This document shows positions 26,732 to 35,640 of a stretch of DNA of 43,180 nt, piece after piece; position 1 is the first letter of the stretch, and every line of letters begins with the position of its first letter. Source of the stretch: Okeania sp. SIO1I7 (lineage in GTDB: Bacteria; Cyanobacteriota; Cyanobacteriia; Cyanobacteriales; Microcoleaceae); NCBI GenBank assembly GCA_010672585.1, contig JAAHGF010000027.1, positions 1 through 43,180 of the forward strand, in the 5' to 3' direction. Made by a program: the position numbers and the translations under genes. The notes under the pieces were generated by a model, which saw only the letters and a program-made list of their open reading frames with translations, was not told the origin of the DNA and did no database searches.

Positions 26732-28471
26732 GTGCTGTATTTAGCAGAAGTACAAAAAAGACCAAGTGGTTTTGGTCTAGGTGGTGGTAAAACTGATTTG
26801 AAGCTACTAGCCTCTCAGCGTGGTGAACATAATTGGGTGGCTGTACCGGGAGAAGAAGTTATTCCAGCTGATGAAGCTAAGGAATTTTCTCCTGGTTCAT
26901 TAGTATTAGTAGATTTGAACAATAGTAAGCAGGTGCAGCAAATTCAAGATGCTGCCCGTCAGTTGGTAAAAATTCTGCAAAATTTCTCTCGCTCTCAAGA
27001 AAAATCTAAAACACAATGGGAGGAAATAGAGCAATGGAAAGCTTCTCTAACTTTTCAGGCCCAAGAATTGAATCGTAGAGAAATGGAATTGCAAGCTAAG
27101 GAAGAGCAGCTTGAAGAACTACAAGCCGAAATTGATAGGTTGGAGCAACAACGTCAGGAAATTAGTCAAGCTCAAGAAGCATCTCAGCAACTTCAGGAAC
27201 AGATAGAAAAAAACCGAGAAGAATTAGAAGCCGCTCGTTTAGAATTACACAGGCAACAAGAAGAGTTGGATAAAAATCAGGGACAATTGTCTCAAGGGGC
27301 AGCTTTAGATGAAGACCAATCTCAGTATATTCGAGATGTGCTGACTTGGTTGAATGAGGCGATCGCTCCTACAAATCTTTTGGGAGAAAAGTTAAGTCAG
27401 TCTCTAGAAATAGTTAGTTCTCAACAGGAAAGTCTAGAGCAACATGGACAACGATGGAAAGAACAGCCAAATACTAATTCTAGCGAAGAACAACAGGAAG
27501 ATATAGAAAGTTTGGTTAGTCATGTCCAAAACCAATGGGTAGAATGGCGACAAGACAGGGAGTCTTTAGCCGAATCTATTTCGGAATGGAGGTCGCAACA
27601 AACTTTATTGGCAAGTAAGCAAGAGTATCGTCAAGTATTGAATAGTCAAATAGAGATACAGACACAACTTTATGAGCAACTGAGTCATCTAGCAATAACA
27701 TTAGAAAATGATGGTATTACTCAGAAAGTAGATGTTGAAGCTCTGGAAAAAATTTCTCTTAATGAGTTAGAGCAACTGGTTCAAAGTTTACAACAAGACT
27801 TACAGAGAGATATGAGTTTTGTTAAAGACCAGGAAGAAGAATTGGCATTACAGCGACAAGAAATGGATGCTTTGCAAAGAAGAATAGACCAAGCTACTGA
27901 ATATGACAGAATTAGCTTAGAGTCAGAGCTTTCAGATGAACAAGATTGTTACAGAATGTTAAATGAATCTTTAGTAGGTTCCCAAAGAAATCTTAAGGAA
28001 AGACAAGAAATATTAAGTCAACATCAAGAGGTTCTCTGGCGCAGATTAGGTAGTTCTTCTGGCCAACAACAGCAAAATAAAATAGACTTAAAGCCTACTT
28101 TATCACAGGTTGATGCTCAAAGGCAGAAGCTGACAGAGAATTTACAAAGTTTAGAAGCTGAAATTCAACAGATACAAACAGATATTGCCCAAAAAGAAGA
28201 AGTTATTAATAGTCAAACTCGGCAACAAGAAGCGAAAAAAAATGAAATTGAACAGCTAGAGTCGAGTTTGCGGGAAAAGCAGAAGGCAAATTCACAAGTA
28301 GGAAGTGGAGCTATTTATCAAGAAGTTATGTTACCTATGCAAGATTATCTTGAACAAGTCAGACAGCAACTAGAAGAAGTAGCAGGAGGAGTAAATCAAA
28401 TACAGGGTATAGGGACACAGGTGGAGCAGTTACAGCAAGTCCTTGAAAATATAATTGGTCAACCGGATTGA
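26732..28471 (+). CDS. hmpF: Coiled-coil pilus motility regulator (HmpF type)
   Basis: The 579-residue product has a conserved N-terminus (MLYLAEVQKRPSGFGLGGGK, then TDLKLLASQRGEHNWVAVPG). The remainder, about residues 75-570, is almost all charged coiled coil. HmpF is a cyanobacteria-specific protein that in Nostoc localises with the pilus motors and is needed for motility. There it is encoded divergently beside hmpA, as here. The start is GTG at 26732, supported by AGAGGA about 7 bases upstream; translation from it gives the family N-terminus exactly. No second gene follows in the same operon. Confidence 0.88.
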   Translation: MLYLAEVQKRPSGFGLGGGKTDLKLLASQRGEHNWVAVPGEEVIPADEAKEFSPGSLVLVDLNNSKQVQQIQDAARQLVKILQNFSRSQEKSKTQWEEIEQWKASLTFQAQELNRREMELQAKEEQLEELQAEIDRLEQQRQEISQAQEASQQLQEQIEKNREELEAARLELHRQQEELDKNQGQLSQGAALDEDQSQYIRDVLTWLNEAIAPTNLLGEKLSQSLEIVSSQQESLEQHGQRWKEQPNTNSSEEQQEDIESLVSHVQNQWVEWRQDRESLAESISEWRSQQTLLASKQEYRQVLNSQIEIQTQLYEQLSHLAITLENDGITQKVDVEALEKISLNELEQLVQSLQQDLQRDMSFVKDQEEELALQRQEMDALQRRIDQATEYDRISLESELSDEQDCYRMLNESLVGSQRNLKERQEILSQHQEVLWRRLGSSSGQQQQNKIDLKPTLSQVDAQRQKLTENLQSLEAEIQQIQTDIAQKEEVINSQTRQQEAKKNEIEQLESSLREKQKANSQVGSGAIYQEVMLPMQDYLEQVRQQLEEVAGGVNQIQGIGTQVEQLQQVLENIIGQPD

Positions 28472-29176
28472 AGAAGGCAGAAGGCAGAAGGGAAAATTGT
28501 ATAGGGATTCTTTGACACGCCACTCCGTGTCTACAAACCCCAAGCAATTTTAAGCACCGTCATTTCAGTTATCAGTTATCAGTTATCTATACCGACAACT
28601 AAAGCCGGAGGCTAGAAAAATACTGAACTGAATATTTTTTCATCCCCTTAAAAGGGGAGGCTTTGGACTTTATTTTTTGGTAATAGATGCTGGGGTATCA
28701 AATTGAAGAAGGCAGAAGGCAGAAGTGAAAGTAGTTACATCTTAAATTTGTGATTTATTCCTACAATGAAAAAATCAATATTCCTTGACATCCTCCCGAC
28801 GCTGACCTACACCTGCAGCGCGGGATTCCCATCCATCATTCAAACAGACACTCGCTGAAGGAATGACTCAGGGCGGGTTGACACCTCACTGGAAAATGCT
28901 GGCTTGCCAGTCTAACTCTTCCTCCGTGTCCGTTTAACCTCTCCGAGTGCCCCTCGGCGACTTGATTAAAAGGCGATAGTAGTCTCAACCTTGGTTTTTG
29001 GTTGAGTAACACTTGCATTTTAACAAAACATCTGTAAAACCGCTCTTATTGATTGGTTTTCCCATGCGACGTTCCCCTACGGGAGAGTGCGGGTCTTCAA
29101 ACAACGTTGAGATAAAATCTAAAAATCCAACCTTTTTTATTATTTTTTTCTTTCCCTGTTCCCTGTTCCCTATTCC
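28472..29176. other. Spacer between hmpF and tilS with repeats and an IS605-like end
   Basis: The spacer holds GAAGGCA tandem repeats at about 28471-28490 and 28704-28725, a CAGTTATCAGTTATC repeat near 28566, a CCCCTTAAAAGGGG palindrome near 28645 that recurs at 36464, the IS605-like region at 28785-29100, and CCCTGTTCCCTGTT units near 29155. No complete gene is seen. Confidence 0.55.
28785..29100. mobile_element. IS605/tnpB-type remnant with end hairpins
   Basis: A hairpin is formed by CCTCCCGACGCTG and CAGCGCGGGATTCC (about 28794-28828), a structure resembling ends of cyanobacterial IS605-type tnpB elements and the one at 13050-13235. A second hairpin with CCCCTACGGG lies near 29076. Between them no TnpB protein frame survives. 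A CGCTCTTATTGATTGGT stretch near 29041 resembles the direct repeat around the remnant at 24321. The block probably holds a decayed element or a copy of its RNA-coding end. Confidence 0.4.
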
Positions 29177-30214
29177 CTATGAGAGTAATAAAATCCAAGG
29201 ATGTCGAACTTTAGCGATCGCTCCACCAGGAAATGGGTCTGTTTGAGAACGGTTAGGAGCATCAATTAGATTTGTTAGTTTTTCAATATGACTGAAATTA
29301 GGATGAATAGGTAAAATTTTTTGTAAGATACGTCTTATTACTCTTCTTTGTAATGCTAGAGGAACTTCGCGTAATACTAAACGGTTAATATATTTGACCT
29401 GTTGAGACTCAAGCTCAGAAATATTCAGATTATCTATATCTATATTTGTCACTTTCTCTAATAGCTTTTCTGTCTCATTTTCCAGATAATCTACTTCTGC
29501 ACTTAGTATTTCTGCCGTTTGTGCCAGTGCTAGTTCAGCTTGAGGATTAAACTGGCGTAGGATAGGAAATAATTCCAGGCGGATACGATTACGAGCATAA
29601 CGTAAATCTTGGTTTGTAGAATCTTCCCAAATACCAATTTTTTGCTTTTGACAAAATTCGCCTGTTTGACTACGAGTAATTTCTAATAAAGGGCGTATCA
29701 GTAATAAAGAGGAATTTTCTGTCAGAGGACGTTGCCAAGTCAAAGCTTGTAGACCATCAGTACCACTACCACGAATTAAATTATAGAGGAGAGTTTCTGC
29801 GCGATCGCTTGCTGTATGGCCAGTTACGATGTATTGACAATTGGACTCTAAAGCAATTTTACTTAAGGTTTGATAACGCCATTTTCTAGCTTCTGCTTCA
29901 CTTTGATAAACTCGGTCCGCTACTGCTAAAAAGAATGGCAGTTGCCAATTTGTTGCTAATTTTTTCACATAATTAGCATTAGCTTCTGAGTCTGGTCGCC
30001 ATCTATGGTCACAATGAGCTATTGCTAAATACCAACCCCATTTTGATTGTAAATCTAACAGTAATTTAGTTAGGCTTATGGAATCTTGACCACCAGATAC
30101 TGCGATTAATATTCTTTGGTTTTCTGGTAATAATTTTCGTTGACGTAATGTTTTATGTAGTTGGTCATGTAGTGGTGTCCAGTTTTGATTTTGAGATTGA
30201 TTTATATGGGACAT
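29177..30214 (-). CDS. tilS: tRNA(Ile)-lysidine synthase
   Basis: TilS attaches lysine to the wobble cytidine of tRNA-Ile2 so that it reads AUA; the gene is essential in most bacteria. The 345-residue product shows the N-type ATP-pyrophosphatase P-loop ILIAVSGGQDSISL (motif SGGQDS at 40-45). Also present are LAIAHCDHRWRPDS, YIVTGHTASDRAETLLYNLI and YARNRIRLELFPIL. The C-terminal domain is short compared with E. coli TilS, as is usual in cyanobacteria. The neighbours do not suggest an operon; the gene stands between a tnpB-type remnant and an intact tnpB element. Confidence 0.95.
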   Translation of the reverse strand: MSHINQSQNQNWTPLHDQLHKTLRQRKLLPENQRILIAVSGGQDSISLTKLLLDLQSKWGWYLAIAHCDHRWRPDSEANANYVKKLATNWQLPFFLAVADRVYQSEAEARKWRYQTLSKIALESNCQYIVTGHTASDRAETLLYNLIRGSGTDGLQALTWQRPLTENSSLLLIRPLLEITRSQTGEFCQKQKIGIWEDSTNQDLRYARNRIRLELFPILRQFNPQAELALAQTAEILSAEVDYLENETEKLLEKVTNIDIDNLNISELESQQVKYINRLVLREVPLALQRRVIRRILQKILPIHPNFSHIEKLTNLIDAPNRSQTDPFPGGAIAKVRHPWILLLS

Positions 30215-30241
30215 GGAATCATATAGATTATTTAACGAAAT

Positions 30242-30290
30242 GTCGGGCAGAATTCCCTGATCCTCTGTAGGTTAGGGATGAATGCCCGAC
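30242..30290. other. Left-end hairpin of the tnpB element
   Basis: GTCGGGCA at 30242-30249 pairs with TGCCCGAC at 30283-30290, and CCCT with AGGG extends the stem. It lies about 80 bp upstream of the tnpB start and 27 bp before the tilS start. In IS200/IS605 elements the left end carries a subterminal hairpin recognised by TnpA, so this is a reasonable candidate. A terminator is less likely because no gene ends here. Confidence 0.5.
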
Positions 30291-30372
30291 CAACAAATAA
30301 ACCGCAAAGCGTCCACATTTTGTTATAGTGTGTTACGATCATTTACTATCAACCCTAGTTCACCTGAAACTA

Positions 30373-31581
30373 TTGTATAGAGCTATCAAAGTCAGAATCT
30401 ATCCCAACCCTCAGCAGTGCCAAAAACTAACTCAAGTCATGGGGGCAGCCAGATGGTGGTGGAATTATGCTTTGAATTTGTCCAATCAAACTTACAAAGA
30501 AACAGGTAAAGGGTTAACTCAAATAGCTCTCAACCAAGTTTTACCATTACTCAAAAAATCAGAAGAAACTGCATGGCTAAAAGACTGTTACTCACAAGTT
30601 TTGCAGTCCACAACCCTGAACTTAACTAAAGCTTTCAAGAACTTCTTTGACAAAAGAGCTAAATATCCAAGATTCAAGTCCTATCATGGCAGACAATCAG
30701 CCCAATATCCTCAGAACTGTCAGGTAGTCGAGAATGGGGTAAAAATCCCTCAAGTAGGAGTAATCAAAGCATCTATTTATCGGCTATTTGATGGTCAACT
30801 AAAAACCGTAACCATTACTAAGACACCAACCCGAAAGTATTACGCTTCATTATTATTTGACACAGAACTTGAAACTCCGGAAGTGGTTGTTACTGGTAAG
30901 GTTATTGGTATAGATTTAGGCTTAAAAGATTTTTGTATTACCCATAATGGAGAAAAAACATCTAAATATACTAATCCTAAACACTTCAAAAAACATCAAA
31001 AAAACTTAGCTCGAAAACAAGCTAAATTAGCCCGTAAGAAAAAAGGAAGTAAATCAAGACAAAAAGCTCGTAAGCTAGTAGCTAGAGTTCACGAACGTAT
31101 TAGCAATGCCCGCCAAGACTTTCTACATAAATTATCTAGGAAAATTGTCAATGATAATCAAGTAGTGGTTGTGGAGAATTTGAATGTCAAGGGTATGGTT
31201 TGTAATCATAACTTAGCTCAAGCTATTTCTGATGTGGGATGGGGAATGTTTATCAATTTTCTTGACTATAAACTACAGCAAAAAGGCGGTTTATTGGTTG
31301 AGATTGACCGCTTTTTCCCTAGCTCTAAAACTTGCTCTAACTGTCTGTATCAAATATCGGAACTGCCATTAGATATGAGAGAATGGATTTGTCCGAGTTG
31401 TGGTACACACCATGATCGAGATGAAAATGCAAGTAAAAACATAAGAGCAGAAGGTATCAGGCAATTATCGGTCTTGGGAACCAGGACTGCTGCTGAAGGA
31501 GGGGAAGTAAGACCAAAAGGTGGGCGTAAGTCTGTCTTGAGGCATTCCCCTGTGAGTTCAGAAGCCCCAACTTCAGCGTAG
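30373..31581 (+). CDS. tnpB: TnpB, RNA-guided nuclease of an IS605/IS1341-type element
   Basis: TnpB is a programmable DNA nuclease guided by an element-encoded RNA that helps the transposon to persist. Three RuvC parts are present: VIGIDLGLKDF (Asp), VVVVENLNVKGM (Glu) and HDRDENASKNI (Asp). A zinc ribbon stands between them, CSNC then CPSC. The start is uncertain: TTG at 30373 gives the family N-terminus LYRAIKVRIYPNP, while GTG at 30328 adds 15 residues. The frame is intact, so the protein may be active. No tnpA lies beside it, so the element is a solo tnpB type that would need a TnpA from elsewhere. An RNA-end hairpin overlaps the stop codon. Confidence 0.93.
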   Translation: MYRAIKVRIYPNPQQCQKLTQVMGAARWWWNYALNLSNQTYKETGKGLTQIALNQVLPLLKKSEETAWLKDCYSQVLQSTTLNLTKAFKNFFDKRAKYPRFKSYHGRQSAQYPQNCQVVENGVKIPQVGVIKASIYRLFDGQLKTVTITKTPTRKYYASLLFDTELETPEVVVTGKVIGIDLGLKDFCITHNGEKTSKYTNPKHFKKHQKNLARKQAKLARKKKGSKSRQKARKLVARVHERISNARQDFLHKLSRKIVNDNQVVVVENLNVKGMVCNHNLAQAISDVGWGMFINFLDYKLQQKGGLLVEIDRFFPSSKTCSNCLYQISELPLDMREWICPSCGTHHDRDENASKNIRAEGIRQLSVLGTRTAAEGGEVRPKGGRKSVLRHSPVSSEAPTSA

Positions 31582-31599
31582 CAAGTTGGGGTAGTTCAC
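31565..31599 (+). ncRNA. Predicted omega-RNA 3' hairpin and right end of the tnpB element
   Basis: CCCCAACTT and AAGTTGGGG form a perfect 9-bp stem with a 9-base loop, overlapping the tnpB stop codon. In IS605 elements the omega RNA overlaps the end of tnpB and stops at the transposon right end, after which the guide begins. The element end is probably near TAGTTCAC at 31592-31599, and the guide would read from about 31600. The extent of the RNA upstream cannot be fixed by eye. Confidence 0.5.
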
Positions 31600-31816
31600 T
31601 TCAAAGAAATAAATTGAATGTTTTTAGCTAATGTAGTTAATTTTGCTTTAATATATTTCTGTGAAACTCACTTCTTAAATCAGAACTCGTTAATTTCTGT
31701 GGATATTTTGTGGTGTGAAATTTAAGGTCTTTTTTGAGATTACTTTAAGATAGTGTTTTTTGCATTTCCAAAATTATACCTATTATCTAGTATCTAAAAA
31801 CCCCAACGTTGTAGTT

Positions 31817-32383
31817 ATGAATGTCTCTTTAGTTACTACCACCGAAGCTGCTTTTTTACTTAATATTTCTACTGGTAGGTTGCGGGAGTTGCTCAACCAA
31901 AATCGAGTTATTGGTGCTCATAAGCGAAAAAGACTCTGGATGATTCCCCTCAACCATTGGGGAATGCCAGAAATTAAACCCGGTCGTCGTGGTCCTCAAG
32001 GAACTTGGAACAAGAATAGACGGACAGGTAATACCTTTATTCATGTTCTACGAGATACTATTGACTACAACCGAGACAATAAAACTTCTCATCCGGCAGT
32101 TGCAGTGAAAGTGGGAGGCAAAAAGGATTATTGTCATGCCCTGAAAATTCATGGACCTTGCCAAATAGTTTATCAACCCCATGACCCCAATAAAAGTCAA
32201 GCTGGTGGGGCTCGTCTGTGGATTGAAGTACAACCACAACATATTGTGGAACGGGTGTATTTTTCAGATGGAGATTACGGTCCGCCTCCAGAAGTGGTTG
32301 AGCAAAGAGCGAGATTCAAGAATAAAAAATCAAAAGCCAAAAAGAGAAAGCCGAAAAAGAAGGGTAATAAGAGAAGAAATTAA
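31817..32383 (+). CDS. Excisionase-like HTH protein with basic C-terminal tail, function unknown
   Basis: The product starts with an apparent helix-turn-helix of the MerR/excisionase type (TTTEAAFLLNISTGRLRELL, then NQNRVIGAHKRKRLWMIP). A central region of about 110 residues with no family recognised follows. The last 30 residues are very rich in K and R (KNKKSKAKKRKPKKKGNKRR), suggesting nucleic-acid binding. ATG at 31817 was chosen because it sits directly before the HTH; a TTG at 31760 would add 19 residues with no resemblance to known starts. It lies just beyond the tnpB element but has no transposon-like ends of its own. The role is unknown. Confidence 0.7.
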   Translation: MNVSLVTTTEAAFLLNISTGRLRELLNQNRVIGAHKRKRLWMIPLNHWGMPEIKPGRRGPQGTWNKNRRTGNTFIHVLRDTIDYNRDNKTSHPAVAVKVGGKKDYCHALKIHGPCQIVYQPHDPNKSQAGGARLWIEVQPQHIVERVYFSDGDYGPPPEVVEQRARFKNKKSKAKKRKPKKKGNKRRN

Positions 32384-32897
32384 ATAATTTATATAAATAG
32401 TTAGTTGGAGAAATAAGACTTTTGAGCAGTGTCTATGTTCTGTTCTATTTTCTGCTGTCTAGTTTTAGCTATTTATATCAAAAAAGATGTAGCGATCGCC
32501 AAAATAAGTCTCAATTTTATACTTCATTTTACAGTTTCCCCTTGGAGGTTATAAATCTAGTTAAGAAGCAATCTTAAAGAAGAAAGAATCCCATACCATA
32601 ACTATATTATTGAATTTGGGAACATCGAAGGAGTCAACTTTTTGCATTTAAAATATTGAGGTAATGTTGCGAATTTGATAAACTACATTCCCATATATTA
32701 AAGTTTTGCCTCGGATCTTAATAATTGATGTTTTAATTTCAACTTGCTCTGTTGATGTTGAATCGTCCAGTAAAAAATCACCAAGCATTATCCTACCTCA
32801 TAGTAGTTCTGAGAATTCAGATAGAATGCACCATTAATAACTCTATTTTTAAATTATAGCAACACAATTCTGATGAATATATCTATTATCTATTCTC
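32384..32897. other. Spacer between the HTH gene and ruvB
   Basis: Apart from the small frame at 32648-32788, nothing recognisable was seen. There is a HIP1-like GCGATCGC at about 32492 and A+T-rich sequence on both sides. No terminator for ruvB was identified. Confidence 0.4.
32648..32788 (-). CDS. Small 46-residue protein, possibly a truncated DUF6232-like start
   Basis: An ATG at 32788 follows GAGGTAGGA at good ribosome-binding distance and opens a 46-residue frame. The part QVEIKTSIIKIRGKTLIYGN and VVYQIRNITSI resembles the N-terminal half of small membrane-associated cyanobacterial proteins (DUF6232-like), where a beta-strand region precedes two membrane helices. The membrane part is absent here and a stop follows NITSIF. 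It is either a truncated gene or a very small protein. The match comes from memory of the family and is weak. Confidence 0.35.
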   Translation of the reverse strand: MLGDFLLDDSTSTEQVEIKTSIIKIRGKTLIYGNVVYQIRNITSIF

Positions 32898-34052
32898 CTA
32901 CAACTTCAAACTCAACTGCTCATCCGGCGGAGTAAAACCCAAATGCCTCCAAGCTGCAGAAGTCACAACCCGACCACGAGGAGTGCGCTGCATAAACCCA
33001 ATTTGCATCAAATATGGCTCATAAACCTCCTCAATAGTTTGAGCATCCTCCCCTGTGGCTGCTGCCATTGTCTCTAAACCAGCAGGCCCACCATTATAGT
33101 TTTCAATCATCGTCCTTAATAAATTACGGTCTGTCCAATCTAAACCTAGAGGGTCAACATTAAACAACTCTAACGCTTCACTTGCTACCTCAGCATTCAC
33201 AGGGGTCAACTTTTTCACTTCCGAATAATCTCTCACCCGTCGGAGTAAACGATTAGCAATTCGAGGCGTACCCCGGGAACGACGGGCAACTTCTTCAGCA
33301 CCATCCTCTGTAATAGCTGTATTTAAAAGTTTTGCTGCTCGGAGAATAATTAGACTCAGTTCATCAACCTCATAAAAACGTAACCTCTGGATAATTCCGA
33401 AGCGATCGCGCAGAGGGGAAGTTAGAGACCCTACCCTAGTAGTTGCTCCGACTAGAGTAAAAGGTTTGAGAGGAATACTCCGAGTCTTAGCAGTTTTACC
33501 TTGACCCACTGTAATATCTAACCGAAAATCTTCCATCGCCGGATATAGAATTTCTTCCGTCATTTTGGAAAGGCGATGAATTTCATCTATAAACAGAACA
33601 TCCCCTTTTTGTAAACCTACTAGCAACCCTACTATATCTCTAGGTTTTTCAATGGCAGGAGCAGTAGTAATTTTACAGTTAACTTCCATTTCTGCTGCCA
33701 ATATTAGAGACATGGTAGTTTTCCCTAACCCAGGCGGGCCATAAAGTAGTAGATGATCTAAAGGTTCTTTTCTCGATTTGGCCGCCGAAATCGCAATATT
33801 TAATACTTCTTTCAGGTCTTTTTGTCCGATATATTCCGCTAACTTTTGGGGTCTGATTTTTTCTTCGTTTTTATTATTATTTTTGTCTTCAGCAGTTGCC
33901 TCTGCTTCTAATAAAGCCTCTATTTCGTCTGTTTCAGTTTTGGATTTTGATTTTTTGGTTTTATATGAACTTTTACTTTCTGAGGCTAAGAAAATGTTTT
34001 TATCTGGCCTTTCTGGTTGTGGAGATTGTTTTTTGGAAGATATTATGGCCAT
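32898..34052 (-). CDS. ruvB: Holliday junction branch migration helicase RuvB
   Basis: RuvB is the AAA+ motor that drives branch migration with RuvA. The 384-residue product shows Walker [18 protein letters not shown] (GPPGLGKT at 105-112), Walker [12 protein letters not shown] and the arginine region [14 protein letters not shown]. The C-terminal winged helix ends with [18 protein letters not shown]. About 65 N-terminal residues before the conserved [12 protein letters not shown] are lysine- and glutamate-rich low complexity; the family average is about 340 residues. ATG at 34052 begins [11 protein letters not shown]. No ruvA is adjacent, as in other cyanobacteria. Confidence 0.96.
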   Translation of the reverse strand: MAIISSKKQSPQPERPDKNIFLASESKSSYKTKKSKSKTETDEIEALLEAEATAEDKNNNKNEEKIRPQKLAEYIGQKDLKEVLNIAISAAKSRKEPLDHLLLYGPPGLGKTTMSLILAAEMEVNCKITTAPAIEKPRDIVGLLVGLQKGDVLFIDEIHRLSKMTEEILYPAMEDFRLDITVGQGKTAKTRSIPLKPFTLVGATTRVGSLTSPLRDRFGIIQRLRFYEVDELSLIILRAAKLLNTAITEDGAEEVARRSRGTPRIANRLLRRVRDYSEVKKLTPVNAEVASEALELFNVDPLGLDWTDRNLLRTMIENYNGGPAGLETMAAATGEDAQTIEEVYEPYLMQIGFMQRTPRGRVVTSAAWRHLGFTPPDEQLSLKL

Positions 34053-34147
34053 AACTGGGAAATGAGAGCTAAGTTATTTATTGACTATCATAGTTCATAA
34101 AAATATAGTCACATAAGACATATCGTTATTTTGCAGGTGTTATCCTG

Positions 34148-34243
34148 ACGCTCGTGTTAGCGCAGCTCCTCCGGAGGAGGCACTACAACACCACGCCAGT
34201 TGCTTCAAGTCGGGAAACCCGCAAGGGCGTACTGGCTTCTCTA
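34148..34243. repeat. Cluster of small G+C-rich palindromes upstream of ruvB
   Basis: AGCTCCTCCGGAGGAGGC near 34163 is self-complementary, and AGTCGGGAAACCCGCAAGG near 34208 forms a second hairpin. They resemble in style the palindrome inserted into the tnpB gene at 34355. They lie between the ruvB start and the end of the broken tnpB. Confidence 0.6.
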
Positions 34244-34253
34244 TCCCATAGTC

Positions 34254-35470
34254 AAAAACAAAAGGGAGCTGCTTTTCTCATAATGTTCAAAGAACCATTA
34301 ACATCAGCATTAATTAATCCTTTGTTGGCGGTACGATACAAACCTCTTTGTCTTGATGCAGTCGCTCATGGGGGAAACCCCCAAGACCGCGCTGCATCGC
34401 TTTACTCTTTTTCCTGAGAAAGTGACTTGATTTTTCTGACCTTTTCTGTATACAGGAAGAATATCATTATCTATAAAACTTGCTTTTGAGGTATAAGATT
34501 CTTCTGTAATTATTACATCTATCCCTACCATCTTAGCTTTATAAGATAACATTTCTATTAACTTGTTATAGGGGACAGATACAAAATTTTGATTATTTTT
34601 CTTCCCTAGATTTATCTTCTGCTTCCAGTCTTCATTGTGTCCTATTATTACTGTTCCTATTTTCTGATTAATCAGGGTATTAATAATTAAACGAGATGAT
34701 TTATGAAGATAGTCATTGATTTTGAATTCTCTCTTATTACAAAGCTTTTTTAGTCTCTTACTTGATTGATTTTCTTGGAGTTGAGATTGTAGGAAGCTTT
34801 TGACTTTATTATAGTATTGATTTATAGATTTTAACGGTCTGCCATTTATCAAGATTGGTTTGATTCCGGCGCTTATTAAAGGTTAATGTAGCTAAGTTGT
34901 TTAATCCTATATCAATACTGGCACAACGATTTTTTTCTAACTCGTATTGTTTTTGAGTAGCTTCATAAATGACCTCTATTACATAATGATTAAGTCTAGG
35001 GACGAGACGAATTTGTTTAATTTGTGAAGTAGGTACTAATGTTTTTAGATAGATCCCTGTTTTACTGGGATTAATAATTCCTTGCTTTAATTGCCTCTTG
35101 CTGATAGCTTGTGTTGTATAAACTACAATATTTCTTCCCGTTACTTTATTTTTATATCTAGGAAGACGAGGATGAGATTTAAACTTTGATGGCTTGGTGT
35201 TGATAAATTTTGTTCGCTGCTAAAAAGCTTTTCGGTGTTTCTATCTAGTATCATCAAGATTTGTTGAGATACTTTGGCTGGCATTGCTTGATAATCTGAT
35301 TGGGTAGAGAGTGTTTTTTGCAGATCGTAATAGTCAAGATAAGTATTTTCAAATATGAAAGACTTACGAACCAAATAATTAGCATAATTATAGAGATTTT
35401 TCGACAAGAGACATAGTCGGTCAATTTCCAGATAAAACCGATGATTTTTTGTATGGGATATGTCTCTCAA
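34254..35470 (-). pseudogene. tnpB-type gene broken by frameshifts and a palindrome insertion
   Basis: Pieces on the minus strand add up to one TnpB-related protein of a lineage different from the intact copy. The N-terminal piece at 35470-35141 has LCLLSKNLYNYANYLVRKSF. A middle piece in a second frame has RNIVVYTTQAISKRQ and the RuvC motif SIDIGLNNLATL. The C-terminal piece at 34852 downwards has IGHNEDWKQKINLGKKNNQN and TFSGKRVKR. After an insertion at about 34350-34400, the frame shifts and RGLYRTANKGLINADVNGSL then NIMRKAAP closes the protein at about 34254. At least three frame changes are needed, so it is not functional. In this lineage the zinc ribbon is reduced or absent. Confidence 0.8.
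34355..34400. repeat. Mobile palindrome inserted in the tnpB pseudogene
   Basis: GATGCAG and CTGCATC frame a GGGGGAAACCCCC core. Removing about 47-50 bp at this point restores the expected order GKRVKR-GLYRTANKG, so the palindrome is an insertion into the gene, just before the last catalytic motif. It shifts the frame. The style matches small mobile palindromes of filamentous cyanobacteria. Confidence 0.75.
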
Positions 35471-35640
35471 CTAATCTCATAAATCAAGGGGGTTAGATTA
35501 TATTAATATTCGATAATTTAGGATTTTTTATGATTATTTAGTCTGGAATTATTAGCCAATTTAATTGTAGCATTAAATATCAGGCCTTTAGACTATATTT
35601 ATGTACAATGTTTATCATACTAGAAAGTATATTTAAGAAA

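Noticed and set aside
31856-32242. Minus-strand open frames opposite the HTH gene
   Set aside because: They are shadows of the plus-strand gene, which has a recognisable HTH domain and basic tail.
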